Assembly (NCBI GenBank): GCA_900068845.1
Contig: CEFQ01000008.1
Coordinates: forward strand, 248,001-312,000
DNA from: Enterobacter ludwigii
Lineage (GTDB): Bacteria; Pseudomonadota; Gammaproteobacteria; Enterobacterales; Enterobacteriaceae
Length of the DNA: 64,000 nt
Direction of reading: 5' to 3'
The translations under genes were made by a program, and so were the position numbers. Numbering within the stretch: position 1 is the stretch's first letter; every line of letters begins with the position of its first letter. The notes beneath the pieces are model-generated. The model had not been told where the DNA came from. It did no database searches and worked only from the letters and a program-made list of their open reading frames with translations. This document shows positions 46,879 to 55,799 of the stretch, piece by piece.

Positions 46879-48525
46879 TTAGAGCGCCATATCCTGCTTG
46901 CCAGATTCCATACGCGGTTTAGCCTGCGTAGGCGCAACAGTCTGGTCGCCCATGTTGATCACCGGTGGTTTGGTCAGCAGCAGCGTGGCTGCGGTGTTGT
47001 CCCAAACTTGCTGTGTCAACGCGGTGTTGCCGTTCAGCTTCTGGCCGAAGCTTGGCACAATAGCGCGGATCTTCTGCTGCCACTCTGGTGAAGCGAACTG
47101 CTCTGGGAACAGCTTCTTCATCACGTCTAAGGTAATCGGTGCGGCAGTAGATGCGCCCGGTGATGCGCCCAGCAGTGCAGCCAGGGTTTTCTGCTGGTCG
47201 GTCACGATTTCAGTACCCAGTTTCAGCAAGCCACCTTTTTCTGCGTCTTTCTTGATGATCTGTACGCGTTGACCGGCCTGAATCAATTTCCAGTCTTCTT
47301 TACGCGCGTTCGGATAGTACTCTTTCAACGCAGCAAAGCGGTCGTCGTCATTCAGCATCACCTGACCAATCAGGTATTTCACCAGATCGAAGTTGTCGAT
47401 ACCCACATGCGTCATCGGCATGATGTTGCTGGTGGTGGTGGCGCTCAACAGATCGAACAGCGAACCGTTTTTCAGGTACTTGGTAGAGAAGGTGGCGAAA
47501 GGTCCAAACAACACCACTTTCTTACCGTCGAGGGTACGAGAATCGATGTGCGGCACTGACATCGGTGGCGCACCCACAGAAGCCTGACCGTACACTTTTT
47601 CCAGGTGACGGTTAGCGATCTCTGGGTTCTCGGTCATCAGGAACGAACCACCGACGGGGAATCCGCCGTAGTTGTCAGCTTCCGGAATGCCGGTTTTCTG
47701 CAGCAGCTTAATCGCGCCGCCGCCAGCACCGATAAACACGTACTTGGCATCAACTGAACGCTTATCGCCGCTCTTCACATCTTTAATGGTAACGTGCCAC
47801 GAGTTGTCACCGTTACGCTTGAAATCAGTGACTTCAGATGAGGTTTCCAGCTTGAAGTTCTGATCTTTTTTCAGGCTACCGATCAGCTGACGGGTAATTT
47901 CGCCGTAATTGACATCGGTGCCGACTGGCGTCCAGGTTGCCGCGACTTTCTGATTCGGGTCACGACCTTCCATCACCAGCGGCGCCCATTGCTGGATCTG
48001 CTGATGATCGGTAGAGAACTTCATGCCCTGGAACAGGGTGGTTTTCTGCAGCGCATCGTAACGCTTGGTCAGGTACTCGACATTTTTGTCGCCCCAGACG
48101 AAGCTCATGTGCGGCGTAGAGTTAATGAAGGAGTGCGGATCGTGTAACACACCGCGCTGCACTTGTGACGTCCAGAACTGACGAGAAATCATGAAAGATT
48201 CGTTGATTTCCAGCGCTTTGCTAACGTCGATTGAACCGTCTGCACGCTCAGGCGTGTAGTTCAGCTCCATGTTAGCAGAGTGACCCGTACCGGCATTATT
48301 CCAGCCGTTCGACGATTCCAGCGCGACGCCGTCCAGCTTCTCAACCATCAGCTGTTTCCAGCCCGGTTGCAGCTCTTGCAGCCAGGTGCCGAGTGAGGCG
48401 CTCATGATGCCGCCGCCAATAAGCAGCACGTCAGTTTTTTCCGGTGCGTCTTCAGCGTGTACCGCTGAGGAGACAAGCAGCGCTGCCAGCGAAAGGGCAG
48501 ACACGATCTTTTTGGTGTGAGTCAT
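46879..48525 (-). CDS. mqo: Malate:quinone oxidoreductase
   Basis: A 548-residue FAD enzyme, same length as E. coli Mqo. N-terminal hydrophobic segment ([24 protein letters not shown]) followed by FAD motif [18 protein letters not shown] and [24 protein letters not shown]. It oxidises L-malate to oxaloacetate and passes electrons to quinone, bypassing malate dehydrogenase. The N-terminus resembles a cleavable signal peptide, also seen in E. coli Mqo. AGGACTGGA precedes the ATG. The upstream gap has ArcA-like repeats. Confidence 0.95.
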   Translation of the reverse strand: MTHTKKIVSALSLAALLVSSAVHAEDAPEKTDVLLIGGGIMSASLGTWLQELQPGWKQLMVEKLDGVALESSNGWNNAGTGHSANMELNYTPERADGSIDVSKALEINESFMISRQFWTSQVQRGVLHDPHSFINSTPHMSFVWGDKNVEYLTKRYDALQKTTLFQGMKFSTDHQQIQQWAPLVMEGRDPNQKVAATWTPVGTDVNYGEITRQLIGSLKKDQNFKLETSSEVTDFKRNGDNSWHVTIKDVKSGDKRSVDAKYVFIGAGGGAIKLLQKTGIPEADNYGGFPVGGSFLMTENPEIANRHLEKVYGQASVGAPPMSVPHIDSRTLDGKKVVLFGPFATFSTKYLKNGSLFDLLSATTTSNIMPMTHVGIDNFDLVKYLIGQVMLNDDDRFAALKEYYPNARKEDWKLIQAGQRVQIIKKDAEKGGLLKLGTEIVTDQQKTLAALLGASPGASTAAPITLDVMKKLFPEQFASPEWQQKIRAIVPSFGQKLNGNTALTQQVWDNTAATLLLTKPPVINMGDQTVAPTQAKPRMESGKQDMAL

Positions 48526-48615
48526 TCCAGTCCTACTTATTATGCAATGCAGGTGAACGTTAAAAATTCGGTTTGCACATTAAGAGATTGTTACGGAATG
48601 ATTAACTTGTTTTTA

Positions 48616-48646
48616 GTTAATAAAGTATTGGTGTTAATTAATTAAC
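48616..48646. promoter_or_regulatory. Possible ArcA-type site upstream of mqo
   Basis: GTTAATAAAG and GTTAATTAATTAAC lie 17 bases apart; GTTAA-type direct repeats are what ArcA-P binds, and mqo is repressed by ArcA in E. coli. The AT-richness of the region makes chance matches likely. Confidence 0.35.
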
Positions 48647-48783
48647 TTACAAAAAAGAAAATAGCGTGAAATATGAACAGGAGAGGAAATTAATCGAGGA
48701 TAAACCGCTTAAGCCGCGCGGGTATTCTTTATATCGGGTGACGCGACTTAGGTCAAATGAAACCCTCTGACATGGCTAAAAAT

Positions 48784-48842
48784 CGGGTGCGTATAAATGC
48801 GCACCCTACAACGTCCATGTAGGGTCGCCATTGATGGCGACC
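48784..48842. repeat. Palindromic repeat family B, copy 2 (inverted)
   Basis: Same three-hairpin element as at 42058 read from the other strand: GGGTGCGTATAAATGCGCAC, a middle CTACA-N9-TGTAG hairpin, and GGTCGCCATTGATGGCGACC. It lies 120 bases before the leuC paralogue. Confidence 0.85.
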
Positions 48843-48961
48843 AGATCTCTGTTGCACATTTCATAAAACATCACTGCACGAAGCGTGTTCATTGCCCGCG
48901 CACAAACTGTATTACCCTAACATCTCTAATGACTTGTTTTACTTTTCGCGTGGGCAACGGC

Positions 48962-50383
48962 ATGGCTAACAAAACACTGTATGAAAAACTGATCGATCAA
49001 CATGTGGTTCGCAAGTTAGACGATGAAGGGCATGTGCTGCTCTATATCGATCGCTCGATTCTGAATGAATACACCAGCCCGCAGGCGTTTAGTGGCCTGC
49101 GCGATCGCCAGCGTCCGGTACGCAATCCGGGCACCATTCTGCTGAATGTCGATCACGTCAATCCCACGCGACCTGAGCGTGATGACGCGATGACCGACAC
49201 CGGCGGGCAGTTACAAGTCGATTACTTCCGCCAAAATGCCGCGCATTTTGGCATCGAGCTGTTCGACGTGCTGGACCCGCGTCAGGGCATCGAACATGTG
49301 GTGGCGCACGAGCAAGGTATGGTGATGCCCGGCATGGTGATTGCCGCAGGCGATAGCCATACCACCACTTACGGTGCGTTTGGCGCGCTCGGTTTTGGCA
49401 TTGGCACCTCAGAAATTGAACATCTGCTGGCAACGCAAACCCTGATTTATCGCACGTTGAAAACCATGTTGGTGACAGTCAGCGGCGAGCTGCCGTTTGG
49501 CTGCTCGGCGAAGGACATCATCATGGCGCTGATCGAGCAGATTGGCGCCTCGGGCGCGACCGGTTATGCCATTGAGTTTGCGGGTGCGGCCATTGAGGCA
49601 CTGAGCATGGAAGGGCGCATGACGCTATGCAACATGGCGGTTGAAGCTGGTGCGCGCGGTGCGATTATCGCACCGGATGAAAAAGTCTTTGCCTATATTG
49701 CAGGCAAACCGCAAATGCCAACCGGCGAGCTGTGGCAACAGGCCGTTGCTGAGTGGCGCGATTTGCGTAGCGATGCAGACGCGCACTTCGATAGCCGCAT
49801 CGCCATCGATTGCAGCGATCTCGAACCGAAAGTGACCTGGGGAATTAGCCCGGATCAAGCCAGCGCCATTACTGGCCGTGTGCCCGATCCGGCGCAGGAA
49901 AAAGATGCGGTAAAACAGCAAACGCTGCGCAGCGCGCTGAAATACATGGGGTTGGAACCCGGTACGCCATTAGCGGAGATCGCCATTACGCACGCTTTTA
50001 TTGGTTCTTGTACTAACGGCCGCATTGAAGATCTGCGTGCCGCCGCCGCGATTATCGACGGCCACAACATTGCGCCGCACGTGCGCGGCATTATCGTACC
50101 GGGATCGACGCAAGTGCGTCAGCAGGCAGAACGGGAAGGTTTAGCCGCGATTTTCGTCAACGCCGGTTTCGAATGGCGTCAATCGGGCTGTTCGATGTGC
50201 CTGGCGATGAACGAAGATGTGTTAGCACCCGGCGATCGCTGTGCGTCCGGCACCAACCGCAACTTCCCTGGCCGCCAGGGCGCAAGTGCCCGTACGCACT
50301 TAATGAGCCCGGCGATGGTGGCCGCCGCCGCGATTGCCGGCCATCTGGTTGATGTCCGCAAATTCATGACTGCAGAGGTTTAA
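48962..50383 (+). CDS. Isopropylmalate isomerase-type large subunit, LeuC paralogue
   Basis: A 473-residue aconitase-superfamily subunit from ATG 48962 (MANKTLYEKLIDQHVV). Iron-sulfur ligands are present: Cys in FIGSCTNGRIEDL and two Cys in SGCSMCLAMNED, with GDSHTTTYGAFGALGFGIG upstream. It would isomerise or hydrate a 2-alkylmalate with the small subunit that follows. It is not in a leuABCD context (no leuA or leuB), so this is a second copy serving another pathway, for example citramalate, 2-alkylmalate or a related hydroxyacid. The ribosome binding site is weak. Two bases separate it from the small subunit. Confidence 0.85.
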   Translation: MANKTLYEKLIDQHVVRKLDDEGHVLLYIDRSILNEYTSPQAFSGLRDRQRPVRNPGTILLNVDHVNPTRPERDDAMTDTGGQLQVDYFRQNAAHFGIELFDVLDPRQGIEHVVAHEQGMVMPGMVIAAGDSHTTTYGAFGALGFGIGTSEIEHLLATQTLIYRTLKTMLVTVSGELPFGCSAKDIIMALIEQIGASGATGYAIEFAGAAIEALSMEGRMTLCNMAVEAGARGAIIAPDEKVFAYIAGKPQMPTGELWQQAVAEWRDLRSDADAHFDSRIAIDCSDLEPKVTWGISPDQASAITGRVPDPAQEKDAVKQQTLRSALKYMGLEPGTPLAEIAITHAFIGSCTNGRIEDLRAAAAIIDGHNIAPHVRGIIVPGSTQVRQQAEREGLAAIFVNAGFEWRQSGCSMCLAMNEDVLAPGDRCASGTNRNFPGRQGASARTHLMSPAMVAAAAIAGHLVDVRKFMTAEV

Positions 50384-50384
50384 T

Positions 50385-51023
50385 ATGCAAGCGTTTAACA
50401 ACATTACGGGCACGCTGGCGCCATTGCCGGCTGCCAATATTGATACTGATGTGATCATGCCAAAGCAGTTTCTCAAAGGCATCGATCGTCAGGATTTGGA
50501 TCGCGGCGTGTTCTTTGATCTGCGTTTTCTGCCTGATGGCAGCTTGAATCCCGACTTCATTCTCAATCAAGCCGGCTGGGAAGATGCCGCCTTCTTACTG
50601 GTGGGCGCCAATTTTGGCTGTGGTTCCAGCCGCGAACACGCAGTTTGGGGACTTAATCAACTCGGCATTCGCGCCATTATTGGCACCAGTTTTGCGGGCA
50701 TATTCGATGATAATTGCCAGCGCAATGGGGTTTTGACGCTGACGTTAAGCGAAGAAGATTATCAGCAGCTGAGCGAAGCAGCGAACGATCCCGCCAAAAA
50801 TCGCATCACCGTGTCGCTGGAACAACAGGCAATCCTCTTCAATAATCAAAGCATTGGGTTTACCGTCAGCGCCTTAACACGAGAGATGTTATTGGGCGGC
50901 GGCAGCGCGGTGGACTGGACGCTGCAATACGCAGCCGATATCACCGAGTTTGAAGCGCAGCATTTTGCCCAGCGTCCGTGGCTGAAACGCGGCAACACCG
51001 TACAGGATGCCCAGTATGAGTGA
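50385..51023 (+). CDS. Isopropylmalate isomerase-type small subunit, LeuD paralogue
   Basis: A 212-residue small subunit with NIDTDVIMPKQFLKGIDRQ near the N-terminus and the swivel-domain motif ANFGCGSSREHAVWGL and GIRAIIGTSFAGIFDDNCQRNGVL. Forms the heterodimer with the preceding LeuC paralogue. GAGG precedes the ATG. The hydrolase gene starts inside its 3' end (ATGAGTGA). Confidence 0.87.
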   Translation: MQAFNNITGTLAPLPAANIDTDVIMPKQFLKGIDRQDLDRGVFFDLRFLPDGSLNPDFILNQAGWEDAAFLLVGANFGCGSSREHAVWGLNQLGIRAIIGTSFAGIFDDNCQRNGVLTLTLSEEDYQQLSEAANDPAKNRITVSLEQQAILFNNQSIGFTVSALTREMLLGGGSAVDWTLQYAADITEFEAQHFAQRPWLKRGNTVQDAQYE

Positions 51024-51930
51024 GATTACGCCACGCGGTGATTCACCCTTTATCGACGGCTTTACGCTGAGTGATGTGCGACTGGCGAACGGCGTTAAAT
51101 TGCGCGTCGCCATTGGCGGCGAAGGTCCGCCTTTGCTAATGCTGCACGGACATCCGCAAAATCATTTGGCGTGGCGCAAGGTTGCGCCGCAGCTGGCGCA
51201 AAAGTATCGCGTGATTTTGCCAGATTTGCGCGGTTACGGTGACAGCGACAAGCCGCCGAGTGATGAGACGCATCGTCCTTACTCGAAACGCGTGATGGCG
51301 CAGGATATCAGCCTGTTGATCGAGGCTTTGGGATTAGAGCGCGTGGCATTTGTCGGTCACGATCGCGGTGCGCGCGTGGGCCATCGGCTGGCGCTTGATC
51401 ATCCGGGTAAACTTTCATGCTGCGTATTTGTTGATATTGCGCCGACTGCGACCATGTATGCGTTAACCAACAAAGCCTTTGCGACGCGTTATTTCTGGTG
51501 GTTCTTCCTGATTCAACCCTATCCCTTACCCGAAACCATGATCGGTCACGATCCGGCTCTATTCCTGCGTAAACACATTGATGGGCAATTAAAAACTCCG
51601 GGCGCCACCGACGACATCATATTCAACGACTATCTGCGCTGTTATCAAACTAAAGAGATGATTCATGCCGTATGCGAGGATTATCGCGCCGCGGCGTCGA
51701 TCGATTTAGACGATGATGCGCAAGACAGCGATGAACGTATTGAATCGCCGCTGCTGCTGTTATGGGGAGAAAAGGGCACGGTTGGTCAACTCTATAACGT
51801 GGTGGAAACCTGGCAAGATAAAGCGCGCAATCTACAAGGCTACGCGTTACCTTGCGGTCATTCGCCGCATGAGGAAGTGCCCGAACTGTTTTTAAGCCAG
51901 CTTCAGCCCTTCCTGGATTCTGTGTTATAA
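51016..51930 (+). CDS. Alpha/beta-hydrolase, haloacetate-dehalogenase-like
   Basis: A 304-residue hydrolase with HGHPQNHLAWRKVAPQLA, DLRGYGDSDKP and a nucleophile elbow GHDRGARVGHRLALDHP in which Asp116 takes the place of Ser, as in fluoroacetate dehalogenases and epoxide hydrolases. Catalytic His is in GHSPHEEVPE near the C-terminus. It should cleave a C-halogen or epoxide, or a strained ester, by an Asp-ester intermediate. Start ATG 51016 overlaps the leuD-like stop by 8 bases, so it is translationally coupled to an isomerase of hydroxyacids, an unusual association. Confidence 0.85.
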   Translation: MSEITPRGDSPFIDGFTLSDVRLANGVKLRVAIGGEGPPLLMLHGHPQNHLAWRKVAPQLAQKYRVILPDLRGYGDSDKPPSDETHRPYSKRVMAQDISLLIEALGLERVAFVGHDRGARVGHRLALDHPGKLSCCVFVDIAPTATMYALTNKAFATRYFWWFFLIQPYPLPETMIGHDPALFLRKHIDGQLKTPGATDDIIFNDYLRCYQTKEMIHAVCEDYRAAASIDLDDDAQDSDERIESPLLLLWGEKGTVGQLYNVVETWQDKARNLQGYALPCGHSPHEEVPELFLSQLQPFLDSVL

Positions 51931-51955
51931 CCGGCTAAATTTCTCTAACGCCGTG

Positions 51956-52924
51956 ATGGTTATGAAGATACTGCTTGCCGGGAAACGTTATCAGAAGCCG
52001 CTTCAGGGATGGCCGTCGGTCGAAGATTTGTATGTATTTATCAGCGTGGCGCGCTATGAAGGTTTTGGCCGCGCCGCGATTGAACTCGGTCAGTCGCCAT
52101 CTTATATCAGCAAACGTATTGCCATCCTCGAAAAGCAGCTGGAAACCCGGCTGTTTTTCCGCACCAACCGCGTGATGCGCTTGACGCCAGAAGGTGAAAA
52201 GGCACTGGAAGGCGCGCTGCACGTGGTGCACGAAATGGATTCCTTCCTCAATAACTTCCAGCAATGGCGCGGTGAACTCACCGGCGATCTTACCGTGGCC
52301 TGTTCATTTGGCTTTGGTCAGGACTATTTATCCGATGCGATTGCCGAATTTATGACGCGCCATCCTTCGCTGAACATTAAACTGATGCTCAGCGATCGTG
52401 ATAATGATTTATTGCAATCCGGCATTGAAGTGGACATTCGCGTTGGTGATGAATTCAATCACTCGTACATTGCCAGAAAACTGGCGGATAATCGGCGGAT
52501 TTTATGTGCCTCCGCCGCCTATTTAGCGCAGTCACCACCGCTTCAGACCTTAGATGATTTGATTGATCACAGTTGTCTTATTATTAATGAAAATAATAAT
52601 ACCTTCGGTCATTGGACGTTAAACGATGGTGAAAACAAGACCGTTTGCCGATTAAACAGTCATTACTCTTCTAACAGTGGCAAGGTTATTCTGAATTGGG
52701 CGCTAAAATCTCACGGCATTGCTTTACGTTCTGCCTGGGATGTCGCGCCTTATTTAGCCGACAAGCGTCTAATTCATATTTTGCCGCAATGGTATCAGGA
52801 AGCGAACGTGTGGGCGGTTTATACCCAGCGCGCATCTGAATCCGCGCGGATTAAAATTTTTATCGATTTTCTTGCTGACTATTTCGCAGAAAAAAGCCTG
52901 CCTATGATGAGTGGCAGGCTGTGA
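51956..52924 (+). CDS. LysR-family regulator (DmlR-like)
   Basis: A 322-residue regulator with HTH VEDLYVFISVARYEGFGRAAIELGQSPSYISKRIAILEKQLETRLFFRTNRVMRLT at residues ~22-77, slightly further from the N-terminus than usual, and a standard effector domain. DmlR-type proteins respond to malate-like acids, which would suit a neighbouring hydroxyacid isomerase. GTG 51953 and ATG 51962 are alternative starts; none has a good ribosome binding site. It follows the hydrolase by 25 bases and is probably the last gene of the operon. Confidence 0.88.
   Translation: MVMKILLAGKRYQKPLQGWPSVEDLYVFISVARYEGFGRAAIELGQSPSYISKRIAILEKQLETRLFFRTNRVMRLTPEGEKALEGALHVVHEMDSFLNNFQQWRGELTGDLTVACSFGFGQDYLSDAIAEFMTRHPSLNIKLMLSDRDNDLLQSGIEVDIRVGDEFNHSYIARKLADNRRILCASAAYLAQSPPLQTLDDLIDHSCLIINENNNTFGHWTLNDGENKTVCRLNSHYSSNSGKVILNWALKSHGIALRSAWDVAPYLADKRLIHILPQWYQEANVWAVYTQRASESARIKIFIDFLADYFAEKSLPMMSGRL
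52895..52920 (-). terminator. Terminator overlapping the LysR stop, serving the minus-strand gene
   Basis: AGCCTGCC and GGCAGGCT form an 8-bp stem; on the minus strand it is followed by six T. It lies inside the last codons of the LysR gene and 29 bases past the stop of the frameshifted minus-strand gene. Confidence 0.7.
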
Positions 52925-52948
52925 ATTCAAGCTGGGAGAAGGTCAACA

Positions 52949-53253
52949 TTAGCCATAGGCCACTTTGCTATTGATGTGATAAAGCGTTGCGGTGGCAGCC
53001 ATCACGTGCTGACCATCGTGCGCCGGTTCGTGTGATTCCACTTCGGTAATGTGATAACCCACCGCGCCCGCGGCAAGCGCTTTCTGCACGAAGGCATCAT
53101 TCAGTTCATCCATTGAGGTCGCCAGCTCACGGAAGTCAATCCGACGGGATGAATGGAAGAGAGTTCACGGTGGGTTAAATCGCCACGAATTAAAACGGGT
53201 TTAACCGATTGCGGTGTGAAAATAGAAATTACGTCATTAATTAATTGTTTCAT
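52949..53253 (-). pseudogene. Small gene broken by a one-base frameshift (DUF1471-like)
   Basis: ATG 53253 has a strong ribosome binding site (GAGGAG, 7 bases away). Frame 1 runs MKQLINDVISIFTPQSVKP to about 53140 and hits a stop; a second frame then continues RIDFRELATSMDELNDAFVQ through GAVGYHITEVES to TAA at 52949. Total length 305 bases is one short of a multiple of three, so a single-base loss near 53145-53155 joins them. The combined ~101-residue protein has the look of YdgH/BhsA (DUF1471) domains (paired Leu-rich helix, then GAxGYHIT strand), but the N-terminus lacks a signal peptide. Either a recent pseudogene or a sequencing error. Confidence 0.6.
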
Positions 53254-53579
53254 GGCGATACTCCTCGAAAATAATAGCTGAGCACTTGGCTGAAGCTACG
53301 AATTTAGCAATGGTCTAAAAGTGATTATCAATCCCAAAATGTTCACGACAGGTGATGATTGCCGTTAGGGTTAATAAACACCTTTTGACGTTAAGCGTTT
53401 TAGCTTTAATTGCTAATTAGTTGTTAAGAAAGATTCAGCCACAACTGATTCAAACTTTCGCGAGTATTTTTTCAACTGGTTACATTTGACGTTGGTAAAA
53501 ATCGATCTGCACATTTTGCAGCGGCGCGATTTATCGCGCAATAAATTGCGCCGCTGCGATGTACAACCTAACTTTTCTG
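53254..53579. other. Intergenic region of about 325 bases
   Basis: AT-rich promoter region of the broken gene (53254-53480), then repeat family A copy 4 just past the kup stop. No other gene or site recognised. Confidence 0.5.
53519..53558. repeat. Palindromic repeat family A, copy 4
   Basis: GCAGCGGCGCGATTTATCGC pairs with its partner ending GCGCCGCTGC (40 bases in all, two compensated changes relative to the copy at 30627: the outer pair is GCAG/CTGC instead of GTAG/CTAC). Preceded by CTGCACATTTT. It sits 21 bases past the minus-strand kup stop. Confidence 0.85.
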
Positions 53580-55448
53580 TTAAAACTCGCGCTGCCCGCC
53601 CAACTCAATGACCCGATTGGGTGGAATATTGAATTGCTCATGCGCGCGCTGCGCGTTGCGCTGGCAGAAATGAAATATTCCACCTTTAATCCGCATCAAA
53701 CCTTTTCTTTTCTTCATCACCAGCGTGTCATGCGAGGTGAAGAAAGAGGCTTCGTTCACGGTACATCCTAATCCTTCCAGCCCGCACAGATGCAGAATCT
53801 CAGCCATCGACGGCGTTTCGCGCCAGCCGTAAGCGGCGGTGACTTGCCAGAACGACGGTGACAACTGCGTGATGCTCAGGCGTTTCTGGTTATAGACGCG
53901 CGGTATATCGGTGGTGCGGATATGCAGCAGCACCACACGTTTATGCAGTACGCGGTTGTGTTTGAGGTTATGCAGCAGCGCCTGCGGAATCTCATGCTCT
54001 TTCCGTGAAAGGAAGATGGCGGTGCCAGGCACACGGCTGGGCGGATTGGTTTCCAGTGATCGCACCAGCGCCATTAGGCTTTCGGGATCGTTATTCAGTT
54101 TGCGGATCAGGCGATTACGCTCGCTACTCCAAATCAACATCAATCCCATCATGCTCAGCGCCAGCAGTACCGGCACCCAACCGCCAGACAGCAGTTTCAT
54201 CAGATTGGCACTAAACAGCGGCACATCAATGCTTAGCATGCAGAGCAGGAAAATGAGCGCCACTGGCAGCGGCCACTTCCAGTTACGCAGCGCCACCACG
54301 CCCGCCAGGCAAGCGGTAATCACCATGGTACCGGTCACCACAATGCCGTACGCGGAAGAGAGCGCCGAAGATTGACGGAACGCCAGGACAATTACCGTCA
54401 CCGCGACAAACAGCAGCCAGTTCACCACCGGAATGTAAATCTGCCCTGATTCGGTATGCGAGGTGAAGATGACGCGCATCGGCGGCAGAAATCCCTGACG
54501 AATCGCCTGATGCGTCAGCGTATAAACGCCGGTGATCACTGATTGCGCCGCAATGACCGTGGCCAGCGTTGACAGCACAATCAGCGGAATCTGTCCCCAA
54601 CCTGGCGCGAGGTTAAAGAATGGATTGTTGATGGCCTGGGCATCAGCAATCACCAATGCGCCCTGACCAAAGTAGTTGAGCACCAGCGCGGGCATGGCGA
54701 TCACCAGCCAGGCCATGCGAATCGGCGCTTTGCCCAGATGTCCCATATCGGCGTAAAGCGCTTCCGCACCGGTTACGGCCAGCACCACCATGCCAAGCGC
54801 GGCAAACGACAGCGCTTTGTGGCTGAGCAAGAACGTCAGCGCATAAGAAGGATTCAGCGCGTAAAGTACGTCGGGATTGAGCAGGATGCCGCGAATGCCT
54901 AACAGGGCAATCGACACAAACCAAACAAACATTACTGGCCCGAACACCTTGCTGACCTTTTCGGTGCCGTGTTTTTGAATGATAAACAGCAGCGTAAGAA
55001 TCGCCACTGCCAGCGGCACCACATATTTATCCAACTCTGGTGACACCACTTCGATACCTTCAATTGCCGACAGCACCGATATTGCCGGTGTGATCACGCC
55101 ATCACCGTAGAAGAATGCACCGCCAATTAAACCCGCTAACACAATGATATGCGAAGCTTTGGGTCCGACATGTTGACGTGCCAGCGACATCAGCGGTAAC
55201 ACGCCGCCTTCGCCATCATGATCGGCGCGCATCACGAAGCAGACATATTTCAGCGTCACGATCAGCGTCAGCGCCCAAAAAATCAGCGACAGAAATCCCA
55301 TCACCGCGGTAGTGGAGATGGCGCCATTAGGCAGAATAGACAGGCACTCCTTGAGGGTGTAAAGCGGACTGGTGCCGATATCCCCAAACACGATCCCGGC
55401 CGCCGCCAGCATGCCGGCCGGCAGGGATTGTTTTTCGCTCTGACTCAT
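53580..55448 (-). CDS. kup: Low-affinity potassium uptake protein Kup
   Basis: A 622-residue K+/H+ symporter, exactly the length of E. coli Kup, from ATG 55448 (MSQSEKQSLPAGMLAAAGIV) after AGGAAAT. About 12 membrane segments, core VFGDIGTSPLYTLKECLS, FVMRADHDGEGGVLPLMSLA and a conserved C-terminal cytoplasmic domain (PPSRVPGTAIFLSRKEHEIPQALLHNLKHNRVLHKRVVLL, ending PPNRVIELGGQREF). It takes up potassium, important at low pH and under osmotic stress. In-frame codons to 55544 were rejected for lack of homology. Confidence 0.95.
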   Translation of the reverse strand: MSQSEKQSLPAGMLAAAGIVFGDIGTSPLYTLKECLSILPNGAISTTAVMGFLSLIFWALTLIVTLKYVCFVMRADHDGEGGVLPLMSLARQHVGPKASHIIVLAGLIGGAFFYGDGVITPAISVLSAIEGIEVVSPELDKYVVPLAVAILTLLFIIQKHGTEKVSKVFGPVMFVWFVSIALLGIRGILLNPDVLYALNPSYALTFLLSHKALSFAALGMVVLAVTGAEALYADMGHLGKAPIRMAWLVIAMPALVLNYFGQGALVIADAQAINNPFFNLAPGWGQIPLIVLSTLATVIAAQSVITGVYTLTHQAIRQGFLPPMRVIFTSHTESGQIYIPVVNWLLFVAVTVIVLAFRQSSALSSAYGIVVTGTMVITACLAGVVALRNWKWPLPVALIFLLCMLSIDVPLFSANLMKLLSGGWVPVLLALSMMGLMLIWSSERNRLIRKLNNDPESLMALVRSLETNPPSRVPGTAIFLSRKEHEIPQALLHNLKHNRVLHKRVVLLHIRTTDIPRVYNQKRLSITQLSPSFWQVTAAYGWRETPSMAEILHLCGLEGLGCTVNEASFFTSHDTLVMKKRKGLMRIKGGIFHFCQRNAQRAHEQFNIPPNRVIELGGQREF

Positions 55449-55799
55449 AAATTTCCTGTTGTTGATCAGGTGTAAGGCTAATGACGGCGAACATACCTGT
55501 TTGCGGCTAATGCGAACAGTGGCAGGCGAATTTTTAAACAGCATTTTTACGCGTTTGACTGATATTTTTACGCCATTTTTATATCGCGCTCATTTTTCAC
55601 TCTAAGCGTAGTGCATCCTTCGGGAACGCACTAAGGCCTGAATAACCCCTTTCAGAGATATATAAACCAATGCTCACTGGGGCGGTTTTGCTCGCTGCAG
55701 TGAGCAGTTCATTTATTCATCATTTACTCGCAGTGACATAGATTTTCAACCAGCGCTATACACGGCTTTTCCCTGTAACAAACTTGTAGGTTGAAAAAT
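55449..55799. other. Divergent intergenic region of about 350 bases
   Basis: Holds the kup promoter and that of the SDR gene. The clearest structure is the inverted repeat TGCTCACTG (55671-55679) / CAGTGAGCA (55698-55706), a 9-bp stem with an 18-base loop, about 95 bases before the SDR start. It may be an operator or a cis-regulatory hairpin. Confidence 0.5.

Larger units (their letters stand above)
48526..48961. other. Divergent intergenic region between mqo and the leuC paralogue
   Basis: About 435 bases, very AT-rich near mqo (48600-48670) and containing repeat family B copy 2 at 48784-48842. Must hold both promoters. No small gene supported. Confidence 0.55.
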
